NCBI GenBank assembly: GCA_012961305.1 | Contig: DTZQ01000536.1 | Location: 1 to 10,436 of the forward strand | Reading direction: 5' to 3' | Source: Armatimonadota bacterium | GTDB taxonomy: Bacteria > Armatimonadota > UBA10988 > DTZQ01 | DNA length: 10,436 nt | Shown here: positions 1 to 7,940 of the stretch, in pieces | Numbering within the stretch: position 1 is the stretch's first letter | Layout of the letters: each line of letters starts with the position of its first letter | Position numbers and translations under genes: made by a program | Notes under the pieces: generated by a model | What the model saw: only the letters and a program-made list of their open reading frames with translations | What the model was told of the DNA's origin: nothing | Databases searched by the model: none

Positions 1-942
1 CCGCCAGTAGAGGGCTCGGGCCTGCTGATAGGCTTCTAAAGCGGCTTCATAGTTTCCCATTCCCAGGGCCAGGTCCCCCCGACTTTTGTGGCCGTTCGCT
101 ACCCCCAATGGATAGCCTACCTGCCAGTACAAGGCCATCGCCTCGGTGTAGTAAGTACGGGCTTCCTCCATTTCTCCCCATTGCAAGGCAACATCTCCCA
201 AACAGTGCAAAGCATTAGCTTCGCCCAGTTTCTCCTTTGCCTTGCGGTACAGTTCCAAGGCCCGCTGGCAGGCTTCCCAAGCTGCCAGAGCATCGCCTTC
301 TTGGAGGGCTATCTGGCCCTGGCCGAGGTAGCAGTTGGCCTCGCCCTGGCGGTTGCCTACCTCGTGGAACAACCGCAAAGCCTCGTTGTAGGCCGCTCGG
401 GCAGTTTCGTAATCAGCCACCAGGCGAGCGATGTCCCCTTCCTTTTGCCAGCAGTTGGCCGCTCCTAACAAGTCGCCCACCTGTTCGTACCGGCTGCGGG
501 CCCGGATGTAATCGGCCAGGGCGGCAGTATGGTCTCCCAAGCGCAAGGCCAGGTCCCCCCGGCCCTGGTAACAGTTGGCCTCGCCCTGCCCAGAGCCAGT
601 CTCGTGGTACAGAAGCAATGCCTGCTCGTAACGTTCGAGGGCCCCCTCATGGTCGCCCAGACGGAGGGCCACATCCCCCAAAGCCTGTAAGCATCCTGCC
701 TCGCCCGACTTTGCCTGCTCAGCCCGGTAGAGGGAAAGGGCCTGTTCGTACAGAGCCAGAGCGGTTGTCCAGTTGCCCTCGTGGAAGTGCACATCGGCCT
801 CGCTCCGATAGCAGTTGGCCCGCCCCAGCCGGTCCTGCAACTTTTCATATAAGGCCAAAGCCCGGTCGTAGTAGTGCAGCGCCTCTCGGTTCTCACCCCG
901 GTAGAAGTGCATCCGTCCGCGGTTCAACAGGACCCAGGCTTG
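1..942 (-). repeat. Tandem 40-residue (120-bp) TPR coding repeats
   Basis: Within the leftmost gene the DNA repeats with a 120-bp period, encoding seven complete 40-residue units and 34 residues of an eighth. The units begin RANCY, EAGCL, EANCY, AANCW, EANCY, EANAL and VANGH after a less conserved first unit (QAWVL). The period is exact, with no insertions between units. This suggests growth by in-frame duplication, with later divergence at the DNA level. The array continues past the left edge. Confidence 0.85.
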
Positions 943-1308
943 CTCGTCCTCGTCCGGCAGGAATTTCGCCGCTTCTAACGCAATGTCGCTGAGAAGGAAT
1001 CCGACCACTTCGTCCCCCCGGCGTTGAAAGGCGATGTCCACCACCACATCCACGAAGTCCGGGGTCACCAAGGCCCGGTGCTCCCGAAAGAGGCGCGTTC
1101 GCTCCTCCGGGGTCTCCGTGGCCAACAGGGCGTCTAACAATTCCACCTGGGCCGGGGTTAAGTTGGGTCTCTGTTCCGGGGAGACAAACTTTCCCCACCA
1201 CATAATAAACCCTAAAACCCCCACTATGGGGACCCACCATTTTATCCCCTCGCCTTTGAGGCCTTTCATGAGGTTTCTCCATTTCTGGAGCGCGGAACTC
1301 CAGCCCAT
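1..1308 (-). CDS. Membrane-anchored TPR-repeat protein, C-terminus beyond window
   Basis: An open frame with no stop runs from an ATG at 1308 to the left edge, giving 436 residues and continuing outside. The start is set by GGAGGTGA three bases upstream (1312-1319). Residues 24-38 (WWVPIVGVLGFIMWW) form one hydrophobic segment after a short basic stretch, so a single N-terminal membrane anchor is likely. Residues 50-122 are a non-repeat helical linker (LLDALLATETPEERTRLFRE...). From residue 123 onward there are seven full copies and one partial copy of a 40-residue TPR unit with the core GEANCYxxxGDxALxxGDxxxALxxYxxAxxLY. Such 40-residue TPRs are protein-protein interaction scaffolds. Proteins with this linker and repeat type often end in a CHAT protease or another effector domain, but none is visible here. 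It lies 44 bp downstream of the glycoside-hydrolase-like gene on the same strand and probably shares its transcript. The TPR assignment is firm; the biological role is unknown. Confidence 0.9.
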   Translation of the reverse strand, partial: MGWSSALQKWRNLMKGLKGEGIKWWVPIVGVLGFIMWWGKFVSPEQRPNLTPAQVELLDALLATETPEERTRLFREHRALVTPDFVDVVVDIAFQRRGDEVVGFLLSDIALEAAKFLPDEDEQAWVLLNRGRMHFYRGENREALHYYDRALALYEKLQDRLGRANCYRSEADVHFHEGNWTTALALYEQALSLYRAEQAKSGEAGCLQALGDVALRLGDHEGALERYEQALLLYHETGSGQGEANCYQGRGDLALRLGDHTAALADYIRARSRYEQVGDLLGAANCWQKEGDIARLVADYETARAAYNEALRLFHEVGNRQGEANCYLGQGQIALQEGDALAAWEACQRALELYRKAKEKLGEANALHCLGDVALQWGEMEEARTYYTEAMALYWQVGYPLGVANGHKSRGDLALGMGNYEAALEAYQQARALYWR

Positions 1309-1352
1309 GGTTCACCTCCCTCGGCTTATCGGTTGTCATTGGCAATCAGCGG

Positions 1353-3797
1353 TCAGTTTGGCTTGGCTTCCAGAATGGCCAATCCATAGACCCCTCTCCC
1401 CCCCAACGGTAGGGCGAAGCGAACGGTGTGCCTGGCCGGGTCGAAGTCGAAGGTCAGCGGCTTAGGCCCTTCCTGAGAGGGGGCGTCCCATAGGGCCTTA
1501 GCGGGCACGAAGTCGGGCGGCAGGCGGAGCGTGACCGTGACTGCCGAAACCGCCTCCGGCGCCCCATGCCAGAGGGCGTGGACCAGCAAACGGGGCGGCT
1601 TTCCCCACCGCCAGGGCACGATTTCCCACTCCGGCGAGGGCGGTTCCACCTGCACCAGCGGCGGACGCTGGGCCAGCCAGGCAGCAATCTCCGCCGCGTC
1701 CTCAACCCAGACGACTTGTCCCTTTCCCAGGCGAACGGGGGCCGCGGGCTTGCCTTTCACCTCCAAGCGCGTCCAGAGGGCCGAAGTGCTCCGCAAGCGG
1801 CCCAGTTCGTCGTACCAGCCCACGTCCGGCGTGGCCAATAGCGTCCCGCCCGCCCTTACCCAGGCCGCCAAGACTTCCGCTTCTTCCGCGGACAGGCAGG
1901 CCAACCCCTCGGCCACAACCGCCAAGTTGAGGGACGAGAGGCGGGGCTCCATCACTCGCCCGTCAATCCGCAGAGTTCGCGTCGGGATGTGCTGCCGCCG
2001 TAGGGCGTCCAAATGCAGGGGGAGGAGGGGGCGCGACAGGTAGTTCCGGTCCCGCAGGGAGAGGAGGGAGATGACCTCGGTGTACGGCTCGGCCTGGGAG
2101 AACTCCGCCACGTGTCGGCGGTAGAAGCGCAAGTAACGGCCCAACAGAGACAGCGAGGCTGCGTTCTCCTCTGGCCGTTCGGCGAAGCCGTAGAACACAA
2201 TCCAGGGGTTCGCGCCGTGGGCCAGCGTCGCCCCCATTAACGAAGCAACGCTCGCAGCCGGGCGCAGGCAGGTAATATCCCGCTCCTCGAAGGTGCCCAC
2301 GTAGTTCCACAGTGGTCGTTCCTGGGCCAAGGCCCGCCCCAACTGCATTTTAGCCGCCAGGGCCCTGGAGGTCAAACCCCGCGACTCTGAGAGCACCGCG
2401 TCCTCGTGGGCGTATTGCAGGTCGGTCGCCAGGAGCCAGTCGGCGAACCGGTACTGGGTGTTGGCCAGCAGCACTATATCTGGCTTCACCGCCCGCAGGC
2501 CGGCCCGGAACCGCTCGGTGGCCTCCGCCCAGACCCGGTTGCGCCAGTGAATCCAGAGGTTGAACAGGTCGCCCGGCTCCGTGGGAATGCGCACTTCTTC
2601 GGGGGAGAGGCCGAAGAAACGCCGGGTGCCCTCCGGGCCGAACCGCTCCCGGACGTACTCGCGGAACTTGCGCTGACAGTGCTCGCAGTAGCAGGTGGGC
2701 AGGCCCGCTTTGGTGCGGAAGAACTCGTTATTGTCGAGCATCACTGCGTCCGCGTCGTAGCGCCGCACCAAATCCTGGGTGTAGCGCAGGGTGTACTCCA
2801 GGGCAGGACTGTTCGGACAGAGCCACTCCGCCCCGTAGACGCCCACCGGACTGCCCTCCCGGTCCCGCTGCGACCAGTCCGGGTGCTCCCGGGTCAATTG
2901 GCCCGTCTGCCAGGCCGGCGCGTGGCCGCAATGCATAATGGAGGAGTAGAGGATGAACTTGAACCCCGCCCGCCGGTAGGCCGTTAGGGCCGCCTGGAAC
3001 TGTTCCTCCGTCAGGGTCAGTTGGCCCGTTTTATCGGAGAACACGGCCGAAGTGGTATTGTGTGCCCCTGGCGGGAGCATGATGATGGCGTTGAAACCGA
3101 ACTCCTCCGCCAATCGCGGCGCCCACTGCTCGCCCTGGGCTACCGCAATCCACTGGGTTCGGCCCCAGGGCTGAAGGATACTGGCCGTTGGCGTCCAGTC
3201 CAGGTTCGGCGGGGCCGCGGGCAGGGGCAAGTCCGGCGGGAACGGCTCGTAGCGCACCTCGGCCGGCTCCGTCAAAGCCACCCGTTGCCTCCCCTCCACC
3301 ACCAGGGCCACGTCCGTCCAAACTGCCTCCAGCGGGAAGTTGGTGACCCGCTTCTTCTCCCAGACCCCTAAGGTCACCACGACCCCCCGCTGCCCGGCTA
3401 TCGCCTTCGTCACCTCCACTCGCACGGTCTGCTCGGTGAGAGGCCCGCCCGCGGCATCCTTCTCCCAGACAACCTCCCCATTTACGCGGGCCTGCAGGAA
3501 ATGGTAGCCGGCCGTGGGGCCGGGGTAGTTGTCCCGGACGGAGAAAGTCAACTCCACTCGCTCACCGGGGGGCACAGTTGCCCGACGCGAGGCGGCGGCG
3601 AACTGGTCCGGCTGCGATTCCGTGTGGGCAGGGAAGCGCACCACAACGGCCTGTTCCACCCTGCCTTTGGCGAACACCGGCCGCGGCTCCAATTGCACCG
3701 ACCAGGCTTCGCCCTGCGCCCGCAGTTGCCAAGCGGGAGAGGCCAACCCCACCGCCCCTCCAACGACCAGCAAACTCATCATCCACCAATCCGACAT
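1353..3797 (-). CDS. Exported glycoside-hydrolase-like protein (GH42/GHL-type barrel)
   Basis: 814 residues from an ATG at 3797, preceded by GGAGGTGA (3804-3811) six bases away. Residues 5-20 are hydrophobic, giving an export signal or anchor. Residues about 32-180 look like a beta-sandwich accessory domain. Residues about 215-560 look like a TIM barrel: RRAGFKFILYSSIMHCGH (275-292), HPDWSQRDREGSPVG (305-319), then DADAVMLDNNEFF (348-360) followed by C369-x-C371-x-x-C374. In GH42 beta-galactosidases a DNE motif carries the acid/base glutamate and a CxCxxC cluster helps bind structural zinc, so E358 and these cysteines are the natural counterparts. The GHL6-type hypothetical glycosidases look similar. 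Residues about 572-720 (LHLDALRRQHIPTRTL, LSAEEAEVLAAWVRAGGTLL) resemble the GATase-like middle domain of GH42. The C-terminus is beta-rich. The substrate cannot be read from sequence; alpha-fucosidase-like or other barrel families remain possible. The gene is 44 bp upstream of the TPR membrane protein. Confidence 0.8.
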   Translation of the reverse strand: MSDWWMMSLLVVGGAVGLASPAWQLRAQGEAWSVQLEPRPVFAKGRVEQAVVVRFPAHTESQPDQFAAASRRATVPPGERVELTFSVRDNYPGPTAGYHFLQARVNGEVVWEKDAAGGPLTEQTVRVEVTKAIAGQRGVVVTLGVWEKKRVTNFPLEAVWTDVALVVEGRQRVALTEPAEVRYEPFPPDLPLPAAPPNLDWTPTASILQPWGRTQWIAVAQGEQWAPRLAEEFGFNAIIMLPPGAHNTTSAVFSDKTGQLTLTEEQFQAALTAYRRAGFKFILYSSIMHCGHAPAWQTGQLTREHPDWSQRDREGSPVGVYGAEWLCPNSPALEYTLRYTQDLVRRYDADAVMLDNNEFFRTKAGLPTCYCEHCQRKFREYVRERFGPEGTRRFFGLSPEEVRIPTEPGDLFNLWIHWRNRVWAEATERFRAGLRAVKPDIVLLANTQYRFADWLLATDLQYAHEDAVLSESRGLTSRALAAKMQLGRALAQERPLWNYVGTFEERDITCLRPAASVASLMGATLAHGANPWIVFYGFAERPEENAASLSLLGRYLRFYRRHVAEFSQAEPYTEVISLLSLRDRNYLSRPLLPLHLDALRRQHIPTRTLRIDGRVMEPRLSSLNLAVVAEGLACLSAEEAEVLAAWVRAGGTLLATPDVGWYDELGRLRSTSALWTRLEVKGKPAAPVRLGKGQVVWVEDAAEIAAWLAQRPPLVQVEPPSPEWEIVPWRWGKPPRLLVHALWHGAPEAVSAVTVTLRLPPDFVPAKALWDAPSQEGPKPLTFDFDPARHTVRFALPLGGRGVYGLAILEAKPN

Positions 3798-3909
3798 TCG
3801 CGGTCACCTCCGCAACGGGAAAGCCATAAATCTACTTTGCAGTATTTCTCCTTAGCCTTCTCCTTTCCTCCTGACAAATTGCTTGCAACTTGGCTTTCTT
3901 GATTTTAGG

Positions 3910-3923
3910 GTAATTACTCAGCC
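3910..3923 (-). repeat. Copy 1 of shared 14-base intergenic element
   Basis: On the minus strand this reads GGCTGAGTAATTAC. The same element with one change (GGCTGAGTAGTTAC) is on the minus strand at 10364-10377. The two copies are direct repeats about 6.45 kb apart, both in gene-free DNA and both near REP-like palindromes. Function unknown. Confidence 0.45.
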
Positions 3924-3929
3924 TTCACC

Positions 3930-3971
3930 AGGACTGAGGGCGGAGGGACTCAGTACTCACGGCTCAGTCCT
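3930..3971. repeat. 9-bp perfect inverted repeat
   Basis: AGGACTGAG at 3930-3938 is matched perfectly by CTCAGTCCT at 3963-3971, with a 24-base centre. The centre contains GGGACTCAGT (3945-3954), a 10-mer that recurs at 10233-10242 in the other large intergenic gap. It could be a REP-like remnant, an operator, or part of an untranslated leader. No T-run follows, so a terminator is unlikely. Confidence 0.55.
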
Positions 3972-3994
3972 TTAAGCCAAGCGCCGTCTTAACC

Positions 3995-4006
3995 GGGCTA
4001 AAGCCC
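3995..4006. repeat. Short GGGC-TAAA-GCCC hairpin
   Basis: GGGC and GCCC arms flank a TAAA loop. An alternative pairing of GCCCT (4003-4007) with AGGGC (4017-4021) is also possible. It lies about 100 bp past the TPR lipoprotein stop in the transcribed direction, with no T-run, so a REP-like palindrome or RNA 3'-end stabiliser fits better than a rho-independent terminator. Confidence 0.4.
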
Positions 4007-4105
4007 TCGACTCCAAAGGGCCTTCTCTGACCCATTGAGCACGTAAACGCAGGGGCTGAGTGGGGAAAGGTTGCAGTTCATCGGGGTCCGGATTCACTTG
4101 GTCTT

Positions 4106-6274
4106 TTACAGTTTGGCTAAAAGTTTGCGGGCGGCGTTGGCCTCAGGGAAATTAGCAGAAGCCAATGCTTGCTGGAGGTGCCGGCGGGCCAGTTCCGTCC
4201 GGCCCAATTGCTCTTCGGCCAAGGCGAGATGATAGAGAATGGAAGGATGCCCAGGCACCTGTTGGAGGGCCTGGCGGAAGGCCTGGACTGCGGCTGGAAG
4301 TTCCCCCCGTTGGTAGTGCACCCAACCCAGAGTGTCCTGTACATAGCCATCCGTAGGGGCTTGCTGTACCGCTTTCTGAGCCAATTGTAGGGCCTCATCC
4401 AACTGATGTTGCTGCTCCGCGTAAAGCCAGGCTAAATTGTTCAAGGCCGGCAGAAAATCGGGTTGTTGGGCGAGCACTCGCCGGTAATAGCGCGTTGCTT
4501 CCCCCCATTGACGCTGTTGTTGGCAAATCTCGGCCTGTGCCAGTAAGGCGGCCAGGGATTTAGGCTCCTGTTGGAGCACGAGTGCAAACTCGGATTGGGC
4601 GGCATCCAGTTGGCCCAACCGCAAGTACAGGCTGCCCAAAATGAAATGTCCGCTAACTGACTCCGGCCGCGCGGCTACGAGGTGCTGAAAATGTTTCACC
4701 GCTTGGGTCAAATCCCCACGCCCACAGGCTAACAAACCCAGGCTGAAATGTCCCCTCGGATATTCCGGGTCAGCAGCCAACGATTCTTCGAATGCTCGCT
4801 GGGCAGCCTCAAAGTTCCCCTGGCGCAAGTAGGCATAACCTCGCAGGGCGTGTACCTCAGGCCAGGGGGTCTTCAACAGTGGCTCCGTGGCTTTGAGCAC
4901 CTGTTCGTATTTTCCCTGGACAAAATGCACTCCTGCTGCTGCCAACTGAGTGCTTGGCTCTCCTGGCCGCAATGCAAGCGCTCGCTGGTATTCCTTTAGG
5001 GCCTTTTCGACCTCTCCCAACTGGGCATAGAGGTCGCCCAACCGTCGGTGTGCGGCCGGAGAGTCGGGTTCCCTTTGCAGCCACCGGCGGGTCATTTGCA
5101 AAGCCGGGACCAGTTTCCCCTGGCGAAAGAGGGCGGTGCTGAGCAGGGAGAGCGTTTCCGGGCCTTCCAGCCCACCTTCCCTTGCCTTAGTGGCGTGCCA
5201 TTCGGCGGCTGCGTACTTCTCCGCCGCCAAACAGGCGGCCGCCAACCTTTGGTGGGCCGGGGGCCACTCAGGCTGTAGTTCCAAAGCCCGCTGAAAAGCA
5301 GCTATGGCCTGCTGCGCCTCTCCCAATTGCAGCCAGGCTGTGCCCCAGTTGAGGTACAGCGGGGGATAGGCATTGAGCCCTCTCTCTGCGTGCGCAAAGG
5401 CTGTCTGGGCCTCGGCGGGGCGATTTTGAGTCAGGGCCAGCAGGCCCCGCAGGTAATTGGTCAGAATGGGGGACTTAGCCGCGGCTTTCCCTGGAGGAAT
5501 GAGGCCCTGCAAATCCTCATTCCGCCCACTTTGGGCGTACAGTTCGCCCAGTTTCAACTTCACCCAAGCCCGCTGCGGCGGCCGCCGCAGGGCCTCCTGG
5601 TAGGCTTGCTGGGCTTTTTCCCGCTCCCCCCCAAGGAGGTACAAATCGCCCAGTACTTCCCAGGGTTCAGGTGCCTCCGGATGCTCCTTTCGGGCCCGAA
5701 GATAGTCCTGCTCGGCGGCCTCAACTTGGCCCTGCCGCAGTCGTAGAGTTCCTAATCCTAACCGCGCTTGGAGGTGCTTCGGTTCACGGGCCAGGATTTG
5801 GCGGTAATACTGTTCCGCCTCCGCGTACCTTCTCTCCGCCTGATACACCCAGGCCTGGCCCAGCAAGGCCGGTTCGTAGTGAGGGTCTAACTGCAGGGCT
5901 TGGGCATAAGCGGCGTGGGCTTCTGTGAAGGCCCGTTTCTGGGCCCGCTCCTGCCCCAAAATGCAATAGGCCCTGGCCTCCAGAAGGTCAGGATTTAGTT
6001 CTCCTGCTCGCTGTAAATAGAGGGTGGCCCGGCCCAACTTCCCCTGCCGCGCGTAGGCCAGACCCAACTGGTAGTTTACCTGCGCGGCCGTGGGGTCGAG
6101 TTCCAGCGCCTTGCGCCAGGCAACGATGGCCGCGTCCCAATCGCCTTGGCCCGCGTAAGTCTGGCCTTCGGCGAAGAACCGCTGGCTGGCGGTCTGCTTG
6201 TAGGACGCGCAGCCGGGCAAAAAACAGGCCACCAATAAAACGCTCCCTACTAAGTTGCCTTTAAGGTAACCCAT
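4106..6274 (-). CDS. TPR-repeat lipoprotein
   Basis: 722 residues starting at an ATG at 6274, with a GGGAG Shine-Dalgarno six bases upstream. The N-terminus has a hydrophobic stretch ending in a lipobox, L19-P-G-C22, so C22 should be lipidated and the protein tethered to the outer face of a membrane. Nearly all of the rest (about residue 30 to the end) is canonical 34-residue TPR units, roughly 18-20 of them (for example ALNNLAWLYAE, DTLGWVHYQRGELPAAVQAF). No catalytic domain is visible. It resembles large TPR lipoproteins such as the PrsT group of PEP-CTERM/exosortase systems, in particular the closing NNLAWLYAE...DTLGWVHYQRG...YHLALAEEQLG pattern, but no exosortase or polysaccharide-export gene is in the window, so that link is only a possibility. 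The likely role is an envelope scaffold. It is divergent from the dehydratase gene across a 111-bp gap. Confidence 0.9.
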   Translation of the reverse strand: MGYLKGNLVGSVLLVACFLPGCASYKQTASQRFFAEGQTYAGQGDWDAAIVAWRKALELDPTAAQVNYQLGLAYARQGKLGRATLYLQRAGELNPDLLEARAYCILGQERAQKRAFTEAHAAYAQALQLDPHYEPALLGQAWVYQAERRYAEAEQYYRQILAREPKHLQARLGLGTLRLRQGQVEAAEQDYLRARKEHPEAPEPWEVLGDLYLLGGEREKAQQAYQEALRRPPQRAWVKLKLGELYAQSGRNEDLQGLIPPGKAAAKSPILTNYLRGLLALTQNRPAEAQTAFAHAERGLNAYPPLYLNWGTAWLQLGEAQQAIAAFQRALELQPEWPPAHQRLAAACLAAEKYAAAEWHATKAREGGLEGPETLSLLSTALFRQGKLVPALQMTRRWLQREPDSPAAHRRLGDLYAQLGEVEKALKEYQRALALRPGEPSTQLAAAGVHFVQGKYEQVLKATEPLLKTPWPEVHALRGYAYLRQGNFEAAQRAFEESLAADPEYPRGHFSLGLLACGRGDLTQAVKHFQHLVAARPESVSGHFILGSLYLRLGQLDAAQSEFALVLQQEPKSLAALLAQAEICQQQRQWGEATRYYRRVLAQQPDFLPALNNLAWLYAEQQHQLDEALQLAQKAVQQAPTDGYVQDTLGWVHYQRGELPAAVQAFRQALQQVPGHPSILYHLALAEEQLGRTELARRHLQQALASANFPEANAARKLLAKL

Positions 6275-6385
6275 GGGAATCTCCCTCCCCCCTCCTGCAG
6301 AGCAAATAGCGTGCCAGAGTCCTGCTCTGAAACCTACGCCCTTGACAAACCTGAAGCGAGGTGCTAAAGTAAAAATGAGGAAATC
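6275..6385. promoter_or_regulatory. Divergent intergenic promoter region
   Basis: This 111-bp gap separates the minus-strand TPR lipoprotein from the plus-strand dehydratase. It holds the plus-strand promoter listed separately. CAGAGC (6298-6303) and GCTCTG (6324-6329) are perfect 6-bp inverted repeats, and CAGAG (6315-6319) offers a nearer partner to CTCTG (6325-6329). This palindrome could be an operator or a degenerate REP-like hairpin. I find no convincing sigma70 promoter for the minus-strand gene. Confidence 0.45.
6342..6370 (+). promoter_or_regulatory. Sigma70-type promoter for the dehydratase gene
   Basis: A perfect -35 hexamer TTGACA (6342-6347) is followed by an exact 17-base spacer and a -10 hexamer TAAAGT (6365-6370, four of six matches). 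Transcription would start at about 6376-6378, leaving a leader of only about 8-10 bases before the ATG at 6386. That leader contains GAGGA (6377-6381), so the ribosome-binding site would sit almost at the 5' end of the mRNA. Confidence 0.65.
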
Positions 6386-7927
6386 ATGGTCTACTCCCTG
6401 CCAGAAAAGGTTTTTTTACTGCATCCTGACGACGATGTGGCGGTAGCCCAGGAGACTTTACCCGCCGGCACGCGGTTGCGAGAGGGCCAACGGGTATGGG
6501 AGTTGGCAACTGAAGTTCCGCGGGGACACAAAATTGCCCTCCGGCCCCTTCCCGCAGGCGCGCCAGTGCACAAATACGGGCAGGTCATCGGTTTTGCCAC
6601 CCGGCCCATCGCTTCGGGCGAGCACGTGCATACTCACAACCTCGGCCTGGGGGAGTTGACCGCTGCTGGCGAGTTCGGGACAGCGGTGCGCCCGGTGGAG
6701 TACGTGCCTGAAGGAGAGCGGTGTACTTTTGAAGGGTTCCTGCGGCCTGACGGGCGCGCGGGCACGCGCAATTACGTCTTAGTGCTGGCTACCACCAACT
6801 GTTCCGCTTTCGTTGCTCGGGCCATTGCGGAGCAGTTTCGGGAGGCGCCGCGGGACTACCCACAGGTGGATGGAGTGGCAGCCTTGACCCACGCCGGCGG
6901 CTGTGGGTCGCAACTGGGAGGGGAAGGATACCACCAGTTACAGCGCACGTTGGCGGGCTACGCTCATCATCCCAACGTCGCCGGTTGCCTGTTAGTGGGT
7001 CTGGGTTGTGAGGTGAACCAGGCGGCGGCTTTGCTGGCGGGAACGCAACTGGGGGCCTTGCCTCCCTCGCAGCAACCAGCGCTGGTGACCGTTCAGGAAT
7101 GTGGGGGCACCCAGAAAGCCATCGCCGCTGGGAGGCGTGTGGTACAACGGTTGCTGGCGCGGGCCAATGAGTGCCGACGGCAGCGGCTTCCTGCCTCCTA
7201 TCTCGTACTGGCAACGGAATGCGGCGGAAGCGACGCTTATTCGGGTATCACCGCGAACCCGGCCGTGGGCGCGGCGGCCGATGAACTGGTGCGACAGGGG
7301 GGGACAGTCATCCTCGCCGAAACGCCGGAAATGTACGGCGCAGCACACCTTTTGACCTCTCGGGCCGTGAGCCGGGAAGTGGGCGAGGCCCTGCTGGAAC
7401 GCCTGCGCTGGTGGGAGGAGTACGCCGCCCGCGAGGGGGCGACCCTGGACAACAACCCTACGCCGGGCAACCGGGCCGGCGGCCTCACTACCATTTACGA
7501 AAAGGCCCTGGGGGCCATCGCTAAAGGAGGCACTACCCCGCTACGGGCCGTTTATCGCTATGGAGAGCGAATTTCCGAGACCGGCTTGGTCGTTATGGAC
7601 ACCCCTGGCTACGACCCGCCTTCCGTGACCGGAATGGTGGCTGGTGGAGCCAATTTGATTGTCTTCACCACCGGGCGGGGTTCGGTGTACGGCTGTAAAC
7701 CGGTGCCCTCGCTCAAAGTAGCCAGCACCACCCAACTGTACGAGCACCTGTCTGCGGATATGGACGTGAACGCCGGGGTTATTTTGGAAGGCGCAACCGT
7801 AGCGGAAGTAGGAGAGCAGATTTTTGCGGAACTACTGCAGGTCGCCTCCGGCAAGCGCACCAAGAGCGAGTTGTTGGGGATAGGGGAAGAGGAATTCTGC
7901 CCCTGGCTCTTGGGGCCTACCCTGTAA
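6386..7927 (+). CDS. uxaA: Altronate/galactarate dehydratase family protein (UxaA-like)
   Basis: 513 residues, close to E. coli UxaA (495) and GarD (523), so full length. Residues about 8-90 are the N-terminal SAF domain, with RGHKIAL (46-52), HKYGQVIGFA (62-71) and SGEHVHTHN (77-85) matching UxaA closely. The main domain opens with FEGFLRPDGRAGTRNY (115-130) and carries GGCGSQLG (171-178), LVGLGCEVNQ (203-212), ECGGSDAYSGITANP (278-292), ETPEMYGA (312-319), PTPGNRAGGL (358-367) and FTTGRGSVYG (427-436). The family dehydrates D-altronate (to 2-keto-3-deoxygluconate) or galactarate in the cytoplasm, in hexuronate or hexarate catabolism. The PEMYGA and SQLG motifs favour the UxaA side, but substrate is not certain. 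The ATG at 6386 is supported by GAGGA and the promoter upstream. No uxaB, uxaC or kdgK is in the window. It converges with the sulfatase gene 13 bp away. Confidence 0.9.
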   Translation: MVYSLPEKVFLLHPDDDVAVAQETLPAGTRLREGQRVWELATEVPRGHKIALRPLPAGAPVHKYGQVIGFATRPIASGEHVHTHNLGLGELTAAGEFGTAVRPVEYVPEGERCTFEGFLRPDGRAGTRNYVLVLATTNCSAFVARAIAEQFREAPRDYPQVDGVAALTHAGGCGSQLGGEGYHQLQRTLAGYAHHPNVAGCLLVGLGCEVNQAAALLAGTQLGALPPSQQPALVTVQECGGTQKAIAAGRRVVQRLLARANECRRQRLPASYLVLATECGGSDAYSGITANPAVGAAADELVRQGGTVILAETPEMYGAAHLLTSRAVSREVGEALLERLRWWEEYAAREGATLDNNPTPGNRAGGLTTIYEKALGAIAKGGTTPLRAVYRYGERISETGLVVMDTPGYDPPSVTGMVAGGANLIVFTTGRGSVYGCKPVPSLKVASTTQLYEHLSADMDVNAGVILEGATVAEVGEQIFAELLQVASGKRTKSELLGIGEEEFCPWLLGPTL

Positions 7928-7940
7928 TAAAGGCCTGGAT
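7928..7940. other. 13-bp convergent gene junction
   Basis: The dehydratase stop (TAA, 7925-7927) and the sulfatase stop (complement of tta, 7941-7943) face each other across 13 bases. No hairpin with a T-run fits between them, so any transcription end must lie inside the opposing gene or depend on a factor such as Rho. Confidence 0.6.

Larger units (their letters stand above)
3798..4105. other. Gene-free region between TPR lipoprotein and GH-like gene
   Basis: 308 bp with no convincing gene. It would hold the 3' end of the upstream TPR lipoprotein transcript and the promoter of the GH-like gene, both on the minus strand. I see a 9-bp inverted repeat, a short GGGC/GCCC hairpin and a 14-base element also found near the right edge. 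None of the hairpins is followed by a T-run on the minus strand, so there is no standard intrinsic terminator. A possible minus-strand -10 box, TAAAAT (3902-3907), has only a poor -35 partner. Just upstream of the GH-like start the minus strand is purine-rich (GGAGGAAAGGAGAAGG). Confidence 0.6.

Noticed and set aside
1..942. Regular 120-bp periodicity that could suggest a satellite or CRISPR-like array
   Set aside because: The period is exactly 40 codons and translates into TPR units; there are no short identical repeats separated by unique spacers.
237..992. 251-codon plus-strand open frame rich in Pro, Arg and Gly
   Set aside because: It lies opposite the TPR gene in GC-rich DNA, has low-complexity composition with no domain, and the minus-strand frame there encodes clear TPR repeats.
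465..1345. Two minus-strand frames (465-896 and 893-1345) that overlap by four bases like a translationally coupled pair
   Set aside because: Both are out of frame with the TPR protein that covers the same bases, and neither product shows recognisable domains.
2406..2987. 193-codon plus-strand open frame inside the GH-like gene
   Set aside because: It is antisense to a well-supported gene with barrel motifs and has no recognisable domain or ribosome-binding site.
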